64,000 nucleotides of DNA from Diadema setosum. Taxonomy: Eukaryota > Echinodermata > Echinoidea > Diadematoida > Diadematidae. Below the pieces are notes generated by a model. That model saw only the letters and a program-made list of their open reading frames with translations. It was not told the DNA's origin and searched no databases. Of the stretch, positions 35,794 through 48,230 are shown one piece after another; the stretch's first letter is position 1; each line of letters opens with the position of its first letter. Where the stretch lies: NCBI RefSeq assembly GCF_964275005.1, contig NC_092698.1, positions 25,329,447 to 25,393,446 of the forward strand, read 5' to 3'. Position numbers and translations under genes: made by a program.

Positions 35794-36859
35794 GTTATAT
35801 TTTGTAAGTAAGTAGGTTTAAAGTATTATGTCTGTGTCCACTAGCTCATAAGTGTATTATGTGTACGTATAATGGGTGCGCGCGTGCGTCATGTGCATTA
35901 TGTGTTATTTTGGATGAATGTGTATTTTCACTTTTGTTTTGTTGTTTGTAAAAGAGGATTCCGTAAGAATCTATACATGACAGTTTAGTCTCGATATGCG
36001 TACAACTTTTAAAACTGCAACCTTAATATCAAAGACTTGTGCGATTTGAAAGAGAAAAAAAGAGAGGGGGAGGGGGAGAGTGTCTTATATCGCCTTCAAC
36101 AAACAGGGGAAATAGAATAAAAGCGCCAAACCAGGAAATAAGTCCCAAGAAGTGACTTATCTTCATCTTTTATTATTTTCAAATAACGTACATATCTTAG
36201 CGGAGGTGGCCATTAGGCATGTTGTTAGGCCGTAGGACTTTTTTTTTCATTTTTTCTTTCTTTGTTGTTGTTGTTATTGTTGTTGTTGGGGGTGTAGTGT
36301 GCATATTAGCTCAGCAGATTCATGTCTTTTTTTGGGAGGGGGAAGATTTTTTTTTTTCAACTACGGAGTGCAAACGCCTTCGTAATCTCGTCACTTAAAT
36401 GATTATGTATACATTATTTCTCTGTTGTTTTTTTTTTCATTTCTCAGTGTTTGTCTTATGCTTCATGTTTGATATGTGAAGGATTTGAGTTTCAATCTGT
36501 GTACAAATAAGAATTGTGTAAGAAAAACATAACAAGGACAAGAAAGAAATGTGAGTGCTTTTGGCTTATGGTGCCGAGGGCGTAAGATGTGATTTGTCTG
36601 ATTGGGTGTGAAGTGGGCCCATCCTCTCATCATTAATGGATGTTTTATAAGCATTTTTGCCGTGTGCCAACAAGCAAATTGGCGCCTCACCGAGAGTCAA
36701 TATATAACACTGCTTGAGCTACCCAATGCCGATGAAACGAGACTCCCGTTCGTTGAACCGGGGCTTCGGCTGCCCGTGGGTGCAGTTATGAAGCAACTGT
36801 TTCGTTGTAGCCTACAGCGACATTTAATACCGAAGTCTGGTATCATTTTGCCAATACAC

Positions 36860-36864
36860 GTGCG

Positions 36865-36915
<51 letters not shown>
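36860..36915. repeat. (GC)n-(AC)n alternating tract
   Basis: An ACGTGCGCGCGCGCGC-type start passes directly into about 21 CA units. This is about 56 bases of unbroken purine-pyrimidine alternation. Confidence 0.95.
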
Positions 36916-36918
<3 letters not shown>

Positions 36919-37439
36919 CAGGGAAAACACAGGAATCCTGGAAACGGAATTGTTTACAGAATGTCATCACAATGTGCGCCATTTCCATGGCTTTTTCTTT
37001 TTTTTTTTTGTATGCGAACGCAGGCAAAGTAAATTCAACAATCACATTAAGAAAACATGGTGATACGTATACTCCCGAAATAACTTTTTAGACGAAAATC
37101 TATAGTGATTTTTAGCTTCAACCTTGGAAAATCGATAATCAGTGTTCATTTTTGGAATGAGATTTTCCCTTCAATAGTGTCATTTGTGTTCGAATAGTGA
37201 CTCTTCAGTTCGTCAACCAGAACACAACAAAACTCGAAAATTTCCGTCTGTTAAAATAAAAGAAAAGAAAGGATAGCAGAATGTTGATGATCACATAGCA
37301 GAAAGGCATCCCAAATGCATCTCGCAAGTTGAAACAAACCGACATTATTCACATGAAAAGGTGTCGACCTCTGCCATTCGCAAAGTCAAACATTAAACTG
37401 AATTCGTATTATCTAACCGGATCAATTTGAGAAGTTTAC

Positions 37440-37442
37440 ACA

Positions 37443-37511
<69 letters not shown>
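37440..37511. repeat. Long (CA)n microsatellite
   Basis: About 36 CA units with single TA interruptions near each end. Confidence 0.97.
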
Positions 37512-37514
<3 letters not shown>

Positions 37515-37990
37515 AAGTTGCCAAGCGCGCTCATAATCCTTTCAGCGAGCCCCTTGTATAAGTTTGTCAAGTTAATTTGCCAATAATCAATATTCTCCAG
37601 CACTGAATCCAGGATCTGACTTTTTAGGAAGGGGAAGTCCCCAAGGACTATGGATGGTTGCGAGTTCAACACGGAGACTTATCAATTATACAGTTATGAA
37701 TACTGAGGACGGGATAACGGGTAGTCGACATTAAGTGCTACTGAAACATTCTTATGACTCTCTGTATCCATAGCTACCGTAGTCATGAATATTTATGTTT
37801 CAATTAAGAGGAGGGGGATTTATCACAATAACTCTCAAAATTATTAGTATTTACCTTAAAGTACAGTAAAATACGTGTGGAATGTGGAAGGAAGCAATAT
37901 ATTGATTCCCGTCCCCCTTTTTTCATTTTATTGGAAGAAGCAGACGATGTTGTTCGCGTTGATGTCGAGTTTAAGACGAGCTACGGTCGA

Positions 37991-38508
37991 TTTATAGACG
38001 TAGCAGGATGTGGAGAAAAATCGGAACGGCGTCGGACGCGGCAAAAAGTTTTGAACTGCTCAAAAATTTAGCCCGCCGACAACCACGAGCGGCACACGTG
38101 GTAAAGACGTGCAACACACGTGAAACACACGTGATAATCCGTGTTCCGGCAGTGATTAAAACTTGGGGAGACGCGGTAAGACGCGAAAGTTTAGCGGTCT
38201 GTCACGGGCAGAACACGGTCATCGGACGCGTGTTACGCGTTGGTATCACGGGAAATAGCGTGTGTTTAGCGGCTTATCACTGACAAATGGATTTTTTTTT
38301 TGCCTTACACGTGGCTGGACGTGGTTAGCCGTGCTTAGGCAGTGCTTCAACAGTGGAACAGCCGCCGACAGCCATACCCTGTACAAAGCACGGCCAAACC
38401 AAAAATGACCGAAAATTGCCACTTACGACCACGTCCACCAGATTTTCATAACTTTTTGTACGTAATTTAGACGTGGAGTGCTGTGTGACCGGGGCTTGAC
38501 CCATGTTG
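37991..38508. mobile_element. ACGTG-rich repeat with GTGACCGGGGC end
   Basis: Dense ACACGTG, GACGTGG and GGACGCG motifs occur throughout, in both orientations. The right end GTGTGACCGGGGCTTGAC resembles the ATATGACTGGGGCATAG end of the element at 47727-48102. No matching left terminus is visible, so it may be a truncated relative. Confidence 0.45.
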
Positions 38509-39410
38509 AGATGTTTACTGGTTTCAGATTTCATAAGTACTTTTCTACTTTAAAAACCGACTTAACTGTACAGAAACGATGCTCAAATGATACCAACGTG
38601 TTGCATCTAGGCCTCTTATGACTTTGAAAACGCGGCGTAATTTTGGGGGGCTTTGCAACATCTCGCGGGATTTGAGTTTTTTGTTTTGTTTGTTTGTTTG
38701 TTTGTTTTGATGCAGGAGGCGTCTTCGTTATCATTAAGAACGTGAATACATTTATTCAACTGTGAAAGTGACAGTTTGGATCTGAAATATTAATGTCTGT
38801 CAAATTTCGACCAGACACATTATCACTCTGGACTATAGCTTCATTTTCCTCTGATGTTTCGTTCCCACTCACTTGCTTTCATGTTGCATCCAATTGGGGA
38901 CTTCTATCTTTCCCCCAAAGGGCGACACTCGAGTCCAGGGGATATTTGCAGTCCGAAATTTGCTCTCCATCTCTCTGCTTCGCGCAGATCCAAACAACCT
39001 TGGCAATTATTGCGGTGGCTTCACTCACACGGTGCCAATGTCACGTTTGATTCGCTTAGTTAAGTATTACACACTCCTTGAGATAAACACTCCATTTTCT
39101 TTCCGGGCCCCAACCAGGAAGATTGGGGGGAAAAGGAAGATGGTTGTGAGCGCAGCTCGCAAATACCGCACATGACGAAAGTGATTAGGGATCTAACTTT
39201 CATGGCCCGTTGGCTTTAGGACGATGCGTTGGGTATAGAGTGACTTTTGGCGACCAAGTTGATGATGCGGTGATCGCTCACGGAGAAAAAAAAAATGGTC
39301 GGCCTCACTATCCAGAAATATGATTGCTTGAACCCAAGAACTCAGAGCAGCTATAGATGCTGATTATATTTGTGAGATAGCGATAGGAGAATCTTACTCC
39401 CTGTCAAGGG
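38509..39410. other. Intergenic, no gene seen
   Basis: (TTTG)n lies at 38682-38708. Open frames at 38793-39175 overlap in three frames and show no domain. Confidence 0.5.
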
Positions 39411-40440
39411 ATTGAATTGAATTGAAAAAGGAATTTTATTGGATATTTAACATCCGATGCAGCCCTCAGGCTGAACTGCGGACATTTTATCATTGTATCA
39501 GCTTGAATACATCAAAATATATAAATACAAAAATACATAAAAGAATATCAACTATTACACAATAATAATTAACTTTTCCACCAACAAAGCAAAAACGAAT
39601 ATTGCCATTTCAATTTCTAACATTACTATTCTCATTATCGTAAATAATCATTATTACTTATACATGAACCTTACTAAAAATAGTAATCTAAATTCAAATT
39701 CTTTCTCACCTACTCATCTTCTTCTTCTTCATTTTCTCCTTTCCCCTACTTATAAGCTTTACCTTCTTCTTCCACTTCTCCTCCGTCAACCTCATTTTTT
39801 CCCTGCAACAATATTTAAATTATCGTTATCATAATCACACATATATTCCATCATTACAATAAAACCACCTTTTATACACTATTACAAAACAACAATCAAT
39901 ATTACATTCACCAAGAATATATCATGATGACACAAAACTCTGGTTTTATATCAACACAATCGTTCAAACATGATATCAAATAAAAAAGAATACAAAACTT
40001 CATATTTCACATGACACGGGAAATACAAAACAGATATGGCAATCAAAATAACATCAGAAAAGTTTGCTTAAGACTAAAAAAAAAAAAAAAAGGCAGATGG
40101 AAAAAAAAAGCAGATAGAATCAGAAATGAATTAACATGAAAACATATTTTCTATGTAAGATGCAGGTGGTGTTCTGTTGTATAATCCAATACATAACTTT
40201 CTCCTTCTGGGTATGTATTTACATTTTGTTTTCATTTATTATTTCTAACAACAACATAATACATCAAACTATAATCAAAATCTCATCTTAATCAAATTAC
40301 CAAAATATTACAAACCAACAATTATCATTATTACTTTTTACTCTTTATACTCTTTATTATCGGCAGCATAATGATGCTACACCAACATATTGCTAATAAA
40401 TAATATTATGTATGTCATCACAAGCCCCCAATCGGCGGCG
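39411..40440 (-). mobile_element. Possible truncated retroelement 3' region, minus strand
   Basis: On the minus strand the segment ends with GGCTGCATCGGATGTTAAAT, then CCAATAAAATTCC, then (TTGAA)n at 39411-39424. That is an AATAAA-type retroposon 3' end. Upstream on that strand is a long T/G-rich, gene-free tract. No reverse transcriptase frame is present. The 5' boundary is uncertain. Confidence 0.4.
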
Positions 40441-40485
40441 GGCAAAATGCTAAGTGCTGCAGAAATTGAAAAATATATATAAGAT

Positions 40486-40567
<82 letters not shown>
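40486..40567. repeat. (CA)n-(TA)n microsatellite
   Basis: About 24 CA units with one interruption, then about 16 TA units. Confidence 0.95.
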
Positions 40568-40571
<4 letters not shown>

Positions 40572-41091
40572 ACAGTGGCACTTCTATGACGCATCAGTTC
40601 ATCAAACATATTATGCTCTTCTGCTTGGTTAAAGAGAAAAAAAAAGTATGGACTTACAATGTTGCATGTGTTTCTTATTTAATTACTCCACGTATATAGG
40701 ATGACTGACGTTCATTGATGGAGCGATCGTTCTAGACTTTGGGCTCATGTGTGAAATGGAGAAAATTCCCCAATAGTGCTTCATCCAAGATAACTAGATG
40801 GTCGAAACCATGCGGGGGAATGAAGTAATGTTGACAATTCTTAGGATTTACACAATAGTGGATCCACATTATCGCGCCCGCCGGGAATCTTGCATGCAAA
40901 TCCACGCGTATTAAAAGACATCTAAAGTTTAAAGGTGATTAAGTTTACTAAATTTCAAATTGATTTACTTCATCAGCTTAAAATAAAAATGAAATATAAA
41001 AGAGCCTACAACAAAAATGTAATCAATAAGACAAACATTATGACAAAAAAAAATCTCTTATTTCAAAGAAAACTTAAATGACTTATAAATA

Positions 41092-41096
<5 letters not shown>
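40568..41096. other. Intergenic, no gene seen
   Basis: AT-rich apart from a short GC-rich patch at 40871-40885. That patch precedes the second GCATGCAAATC octamer (40892-40902). Confidence 0.5.
40892..40902. promoter_or_regulatory. POU octamer in GCATGCAAATC context (2 of 3)
   Basis: The identical 11 bases are found at 11863 and 56168. Confidence 0.3.

Positions 41097-41145
<49 letters not shown>
41097..41145. repeat. (TA)n microsatellite
   Basis: About 24 TA units. Confidence 0.97.
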
Positions 41146-41149
<4 letters not shown>

Positions 41150-41780
41150 CATGTATATATATCTTACGGACTGAGAAAACAAAAATCAATGAAAAGACTT
41201 ATTTGTGGATCGTGTAACCATCAATTAAAGCAAAAAAAAAATAATAACACTTGCATAAAACAGGTAAAGATCCTAAGAAATGAAAGTTGTCAAGATTTGT
41301 CTGATTGGGAAGCATGCGAAGAACAAAAACAAAAGTAATATAAGACGAGACAGAGCAAGACAAAAAAAAACAAGAAAAGCAATGCTTTGAAAAGAGGCAC
41401 AAGACAAAAAAAAATCGGAAAAGAAACGAACTGATAAAGAAAAGGGGACGAATACGTTACGCGTCAAATTATTTAAAAATTGAAAACTTTGATGATAATA
41501 AAAAAGGGAAGTCACTGACAAACAACAAAAGCAGCTCCAAAAATTCTCTGCAAACCAGTATTGATGTGAAACAAGCAAACAAAAACTCGATTGTCATCAT
41601 CTATATGTTCTCACCTGCACATACAACGTCACAAAAAGATACGCTCGCGAATACAAGCATAATCAGCCTGTTGGCTCATTTTAATCTCTTTTCGAAAAAT
41701 TTTGATTACCAATAATATACTGTCACATATTTTCTCGTCCCTGTTGTCCTGTGACACTTACAGAGTAGATTCGATTCCAC
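41146..41780. other. Intergenic, no gene seen
   Basis: Purine-rich (A/G on the plus strand). Open frames on the minus strand here are Phe/Ser-rich and compositional. Confidence 0.5.
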
Positions 41781-42395
41781 TTGTATTACTTCCGCATCTA
41801 TTTCTCTCTATTTTTCCATATTTCCGTGTCCTTTCCACGCATCCCATTATTTTTTCGATATAGTTCTGTCGAGGATCGCTGGATCTGTTTTGCCTTTCTG
41901 TCCGTTGTATTGTCTTCCTATTATGTCAGTCTTGTCTCGTTCTGTCTTGTATTTAAGTCTCCCTTTATAAGTTTTGTCGTCCCAGTCTCGTTTAATGTTC
42001 ATTCGCCTGTGTATGTGTGTCTGTTTGTTACTCTGTCTTCTTATTGGGCTTCCAGACTTTTTTTTTATCTGACTTTATTCCCAATCATTTTTCCCCTTTT
42101 TGCATCAGTTCATTTTCTATTGACATTCTGTACCTGAGGGGCCCACATTCTACAAGCATTGCCTTTTTGGTGGGTTCCCCCATTTTTCGATATTTTGTGT
42201 AATGTTACATCGTCTATATCACTTCAGTCAATTTTCATTACAACATATTTGTTACCCCAAGGTTCCACAATTATGTTTTTGTTTTGATTATATTATGCAA
42301 CCTTATTCTCTGTTACCAAAGAAAGTGAAATGTTTATGTTTTTTTTTCGAAAAATGAAATAAAGTTTGAATTGAATTGAATTGAAATTGAATAAC
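41781..42395 (+). mobile_element. Candidate retroposon 3' region with (TTGAA)n tail, plus strand
   Basis: A T/C-rich, gene-free tract ends in GAAATAAAGTTTGAATTG plus TTGAA repeats at 42353-42390. The same terminal string occurs inverted at 16149-16200, with decayed versions at 13412-13467 and 60246-60275. No reverse transcriptase was found. Confidence 0.45.
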
Positions 42396-45144
42396 GTCAG
42401 ATATACTGGTCCTAAAGTTTGGAATAAGTTGCCACTCCTCATGAAAACAGTATATCACTTCTCGTGATTCACCCTAAACATGTTCAAAATGATCGCATTG
42501 TTATCTGCACTTATGTCTATTGTTTACTGGAAATAATGTCATTGAACTGTAACTGAATTTGTACTACTCTGTTCTCAAGATTTCATACATTGTAAAATAA
42601 ATGTAACTGTAATCTGCTGAGGCAGATAATCAAACACATCACTAGAAAGAGTAAAAACCAAGTTGACATTGCTGAATCAACATGCGGTTTTCAGCTACAG
42701 TTGAATGTTTTATCAAAGAGAGAAAGTTTTGGCGTGCCTGCGAAGGGCTGAACTTGAATCATGAAATACAGAATGTGTGGGCGTTATAACTTTCAGTAAA
42801 CGTTGATTATCATCTTCTCTGTCAAAGAGATATCAAAGAAATCATAACTGTGTCAAAACACTTAAAGAAGCTTTCAAGCCTTACACAGATAATGGAAATA
42901 GAGTCAGTTGGGATCTCATTTTTGCGAATCTTCCCTGAAGCACTCAAATGAATTCGAGCGGCACATTCTAATAAAAAGGGGTAATATCTACACATAGATC
43001 AATTCTGGCGTATAAAATCCCCCATTCGGCATACATGAATGGCTCCGTAATTCTCTAAGAGGCATTAGCCCAGTTTAATTCTTTTTTTTTTAGTTTGTAT
43101 GTTCAGGATTTGTTTTTCAGTGTGCACACTGATGTGGGCTTTCTTCTCTGTAGAGGCCGAATAATGTCAGGACACTGAAACGAATATAAGTCCTCTGCAT
43201 GAATGGTATTAGTCAAAGGAAGACAATTTAATGACCCCTTTGCTGACCAGGTAATGGCAATAAATTGCAACCATGTTCCTGGTAGCATCATTTAATCCAA
43301 ATGTAGGCCTACTGTACATGGGCTGATTAGTGCAAGAGGCTGAAAAACCAGATGTAGGTATCCTAAGAACGAATTGTAGCACATCTTCCTATAAAGCTCG
43401 AGTTGTCTACGGAACAAACGAGTAATATACATTTTGAAGGGATATGATAATCTACATCAATGCCAATCGTATAAATAGTGAGTGCAATAAATTTCATCGT
43501 GATTTCAAAAGTACACCGATACATCTCAGCATCTCTCAACTTTGAAATAAGATTACGCACTTGCACAATATATATCACATATATTTATGGTGGGTTTTTT
43601 TTTAAGAATACTCATTATACTGTGTAGAATCCAGACGGAAATTAAACATTAAAGAAGTACCACGGCATGTAAGCAACATATCTGCAACGCTTATCACGCG
43701 ATTATTTGAAAGTGTAACATACATTATACCAAGAATGTTATTCCAACTGCTGGAGCATCATCATCAACAACAACAACAACAACAACAACTACAACAACGA
43801 CAACAAATTAACTGATTGTATTCCATACATTCTGCCATGAGGTGGCCACTTTAAAGAATCGCGTAAGAGCATTAGAAAACTTTTCATAAAACATTATGTC
43901 CATCCTCCCCATCTCTCCCTTAGTTACAACCAGAGCGATCAATGCCAAGAATCTCTCTCTTAGTGTCCTGATGGCGTGTTGCCTTTCAGCTCGACACAGG
44001 AATTCATTTGCGCAAACTGGAGCTACTCGGAGCTGAGGTCATTCCGGTATATCGTTTCAGGCAGCTTGGCAAAATGCGTGTCTGCGGAAAGAAAAAGGCG
44101 ATTACAACAAGGCGGAGTGATATCCATGGTAGGATTTCCCCCACGTATTGAATTTCGCGCTCCCATCAACCGCACGACTTCAATGAATGATGTCGATTTG
44201 ATCAGCCATAAATCCGGCCGTTTTCATTACACCCATTTTGCACTCCGCCGCCCTCGACTTCTCTTCGGAGAGCACCCGGTCCCGATCGATTACTACTGGC
44301 TTTGCCGGAACACATCGCGGGGCTTTCTCTGACCAGCAGACAGGTGCGCTGGGTGACTGGGTTATTTCCATCTAATTACTGGCCCATCACACCACCTGAT
44401 GATTGGCTTTTCATTATTAAGTGGAAGAGGAGCTGCGTTTCCCCCCTCGTGTTTCATCGGTGTATCTCGGAATAAAAGTTTAATGCCAATGCTTGCGTAA
44501 TAAATAATAGAAGACAAGGCTTGATAAGAGCTGGCGTGCATTCATTTTTCCATATAAGCCATATCCTTCCCGTAGGCCATTGTTTTTTCCGTTTTGTTGT
44601 TGGAGGCGCCCTATTTCTCTAGGACGTAATTCAACGAAGAACCGAGAAGATGGTATGACGGGAGTGAGGAAATGAAAAACAAAATGTTTAAAACAGAAAG
44701 CAAAAAACCCTAGAATGAGAAAGATATGATTGGAATGACACTTGATACGCCTGGGCGACATATAGGGTATGAAGAAGGAGACTCAAATCCCCATTGGACG
44801 TGTTTTTATAAACATTGCCCGCTCAAGATGAATACCAAAGTTGTCAAGAGCGTTTCCGGATCGGGTTTCCATTTCAGCTCTCTAACAAACTATTTGTCTC
44901 TACCCTCAACCTAACGGAAGCCCAATAACATAATACTCCGTCTTGAGCGTGAGGGACGCGGGATGGGAAACCGCGGGAGAAGGGACCTGTTTGAAGTCAC
45001 ACATGATATAAGTCCGCCTCATGCATTCCATGAAGCATATTTGGTATAGCTCACACGCTTATTATTGCTCATAGGCTTTGATTAGAGCTTGTAGGTATTG
45101 TCACCAACACATTTCGGCATATCTGGTGATATAATACCTAGACA
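42396..45144. other. Intergenic with one possible regulatory island
   Basis: (CAA)n lies at 43766-43806. The segment 43970-44450 is less repetitive and GC-richer and contains homeodomain-type TAATTA (44375) and a CCATAAATC string (44205). The open frame at 43976-44332 matches no domain I recognise. Confidence 0.45.
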
Positions 45145-45149
45145 CAAAC

Positions 45150-45231
<82 letters not shown>
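45145..45231. repeat. Long (CA)n microsatellite
   Basis: About 43 CA units with a few CG substitutions. Confidence 0.97.
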
Positions 45232-45232
<1 letters not shown>

Positions 45233-45261
45233 ATAATGCAGAACCAGGGAGGTACCTCCCT

Positions 45262-45546
45262 TGGCACGAGGTCATACGGCCCACGGAGCTCGACATCGAA
45301 AAAAAAAAGGTCCATGAGCCATACGACCCGCGAGTCATACAGCCCACGAGCTCGACGCTAAGAAAACAAGGCCCATGACTCCGACAGTAGGCAAACTATG
45401 TCAGCGATGCCGACACTAGGCTTCAAAAAGGCCCACGATACCCAAACCCCGTGATGTAATGTCGGTCTCACGGGACCTTTTTGCTTGGTTTCGAGCTTGT
45501 GGGCTGTATTATGACTCGTTGGATACATGTCTCATGGGTGTCGGAC
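45262..45546. mobile_element. CTCGTGGGC foldback family, copy 2
   Basis: The left part carries GGCCCACGGAGCTCGAC, GCGAGTCATACAGCCCACG and AGGCCCATGACTCC. The right part carries the complements (TCGAGCTTGTGGGCTGTA, ATGACTCGTTGGA, CTCATGGGTGTCGGAC). Same vocabulary as 17217-17460. A palindromic GGGAGGTACCTCCC at 45246-45259 sits at its left edge. Confidence 0.75.
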
Positions 45547-47589
45547 TAGACTTGCACCCCCTGGTATAATATTCTCAAGACATGTTATAACCGCTAATGT
45601 TGAGAGGCTCTGATACAGCAAAATTAGGGGAATAATAACAACGCAGTATTTTTGGGTTGACATGATCGTGTTAATCAGTGCAAATAGAATATAGCCACAA
45701 AAATGAAATCCTGATACGTGCATTGCAGATACTTAGAACAAGCGTCTGTGAAAAAAAAAAAGAAATCGCAAATAAAAAATATGATGCTAACAAAGATTTT
45801 TTAAACACAAGTGGAGCAAGAAAGGATGTCTGCGTTCGAGAAAGTCACACTAAAAGGAAATGAAACTCCCTAGAAAACGTGTGATTTTTTTAATTTTTGT
45901 TTCGCATGTGTGTTTTTAGAGGAGGTTTAGATCTGTTTTCAGATTACTTCCAAAAGACAGTGACTTTGATATCAGAGGAAATCAGTCGGAGGAAGTCAGG
46001 TCTGTTTGTTTGTGTGTTTGTCTTTTCAATTCTTTTCGTGTTTCGACCATTTTTCTTTTTCAAATTTGTTATACAGCATATGTACTAGTAAAAGGCAATT
46101 AAACAACATTGATTTTCCTTTCCATATATAGGTCTCTTCAACTGTCTCAAAGGTTCCTTTCGCCCTTTTTCAATTTCTTCTCCTGAGTATTAAAAAAAAA
46201 ATCTTATTCTCTTTTTATCTTATATGGGCACAAAATGTACCATACACGATTAATTAATGCCGTTGAAATAAATATAAACATGTCGAATGCCGAATCTCAG
46301 AGACTTTTTAATGTCATTCTATATCCTCCCCACCTGTCTGGAGATCAATATTAGCAAAAGTCGCCTAGCATTTTATCTCGTCTCTGCAATGGGAAATGTG
46401 TCAATTATCCAGTTTACAATACAGTACTCAGATTAGGAATATATTTTCCCCGAAGGAGCCGATGGGATGCTTTGTAGTCGGGGGAACAAAAAAAAAGAAA
46501 AAAAAAAAAGAAAAGAAGATGTTTTAAAGTTTATCTCGGCTTTAAAAAGTGTGCCAATAATTCATGTTAGCCATATTTACTGGCAGTCTTTCCCCATGGA
46601 TAAGCTATAAAGCTATAGCAGTTCTCCCTTTCTCCTTAACAAAAATTTCAAATACTTGTAATCACTTTACGTTGATTAATTGTTGTCATCAGTAACTTTT
46701 AGGCAAGCTTTTTGGATGACAGAAACAAACTTTGTTACAATGGTGTGCACACAAAATAATGAATATGATAAAGTAGCCTTGTCCACCAGTGTGTAAAGAC
46801 ATGTTACTCGGTCGGGCCTTGCTTCTCTGTCGGCAGATTTCGTTTTGGGGCTAATAGAAAGTATTCAGAAATGGGCACGTTTATTAGCGGCAAAATGGTG
46901 TTGATTTATTTTTCACTTGCCTGACAACCAAAAAGATGCATTAGACCAACCATAAACTTATTTAAAAAAATCGAATACAGCCAAGTTGATTTCAAAGTCT
47001 TAACTTTTTATTACAGTGCTGGTAACAGGTGAATTCAAAAGCTCGATATTTAGTCCAAGGTCCTAAAAGCCAAAATATGCATTGATGTGAATACAATCAG
47101 ACAAGCATTGTTAAGCAGACCGTCATCAAATTTCTCACACCTCGCATGACCAACATCTTTGAGTTAGACGAGAGAGAGAAAAAAAAAATAGTATGAACAC
47201 CACCTGTTTGCGCATGACATTATTTTTGGTATCTTGCTGTATAATTTCTGCGGAAGGTTCTTTGAGTGCCATCAAAAGATAAGATCATTCATTCCCCGCC
47301 ATCTCCAAATGCAAATTTTTGTGCGCATGTCAGTGGAAACATAAGAGGGGATCTAGTAACTTGCATTTTGATTATGATCAATATTTCACTGTTGCATGTA
47401 AACATGTACAACTTTTAGAACGTCCAAAAAAAAAAACAACCACCAAACTTTCATTCTGTGTTCCAATTTAACGATAAGACTTTGGCGTTCTCTATGTTTC
47501 TTTAATTTATCCACTTTATCTAAGTTAACTCGAGCACGGATTGCCGTCACTTTAGCCGCAAGGGATTGAAACAGAAGTGTTTCCCACGC
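45547..47589. other. Intergenic, no gene seen
   Basis: AT-rich with several poly-A runs (for example around 46490-46510). No coding or structured repeat signal. Confidence 0.6.
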
Positions 47590-47599
47590 GTTCTCGAAA

Positions 47600-48230
47600 G
47601 TTCTTTAAAGCCAACTTTTGTAAATCCGAAAATGAAAACAGGTTCGTAATTCCTTAGATAGTCGAGGTTCGGCAGAAAGCACCTTCTTTTTATTTGCGGA
47701 TTAACGTGCCTGATTTAATTGCCTTATGCCCCAGTCACATATAAACACGGATACTCAAGGATCTACACGGTGATCCGGGGACGTCCGGGGATATCCGGGG
47801 AGATCCGGGATTTTGGTATGACTGTACACACGGTATCAATACGGCAGCTACACGGATAAGGCCGGAAGAGCGCGACGTCTACACGGACAAACACGGCATC
47901 TACACGGATCAACACGGCAGCTACACGGCAGCCACACGGACCACCCCGGATTGCTCTGCCAACACGGCAATCCCCGGATGACGCCGGATATTTTTGACCT
48001 CCAAAAGTTGCCGTGTTGGCCTCCCGGCGTCAACACGAATCTCTCCCCGGATCAGATCCGGGGTGGTCCGGGGTGATCCGGGATGTCTATATGACTGGGG
48101 CATAGCCCTCAAAATATCGAACCTCCAGAATAACTCCACAATGTTAAAGTTCGGATTAACGAATCGTATTTCATTTGCGGATTATACACGTTTCGGAATA
48201 AACGAGTCTTCTAAATAACGAATGTCACCC
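47600..48230 (-). mobile_element. GTTCG-family foldback element, copy D, interrupted
   Basis: The left part (about 47600-47724) has TTTGTAAATCCGAAAATG and GGTTCGTAATTCC units. The right part (48105-48230) has TTCGGATTAACGAATCG and GGAATAAACGAG. It ends with the inverse of GGGTGACA. The middle is replaced by the TA-flanked element at 47727-48102. The left terminus is unclear. Confidence 0.8.
47727..48102. mobile_element. TA-flanked TIR element nested in copy D
   Basis: Begins TGCCCCAGTCACATA and ends with TATATGACTGGGGCA, an inverted repeat with one mismatch. It is flanked by TA at 47725-47726 and 48103-48104, as expected for Tc1/mariner-type integration. The 376-bp interior is made of ACACGGATC, CTACACGG and GATCCGGGG units in opposed orientation. 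No transposase. Confidence 0.9.

Larger units (their letters stand above)
35794..37990. other. Intergenic with long CA repeats
   Basis: No gene is seen. Includes (TTG)n at about 36262-36287 and the CA repeats listed separately. The 153-codon frame at 36602-37063 is built over the CA repeat. Confidence 0.55.

Noticed and set aside
43976..44332. 118-codon open frame as an exon
   Set aside because: No recognisable domain; better described as a possible regulatory island.
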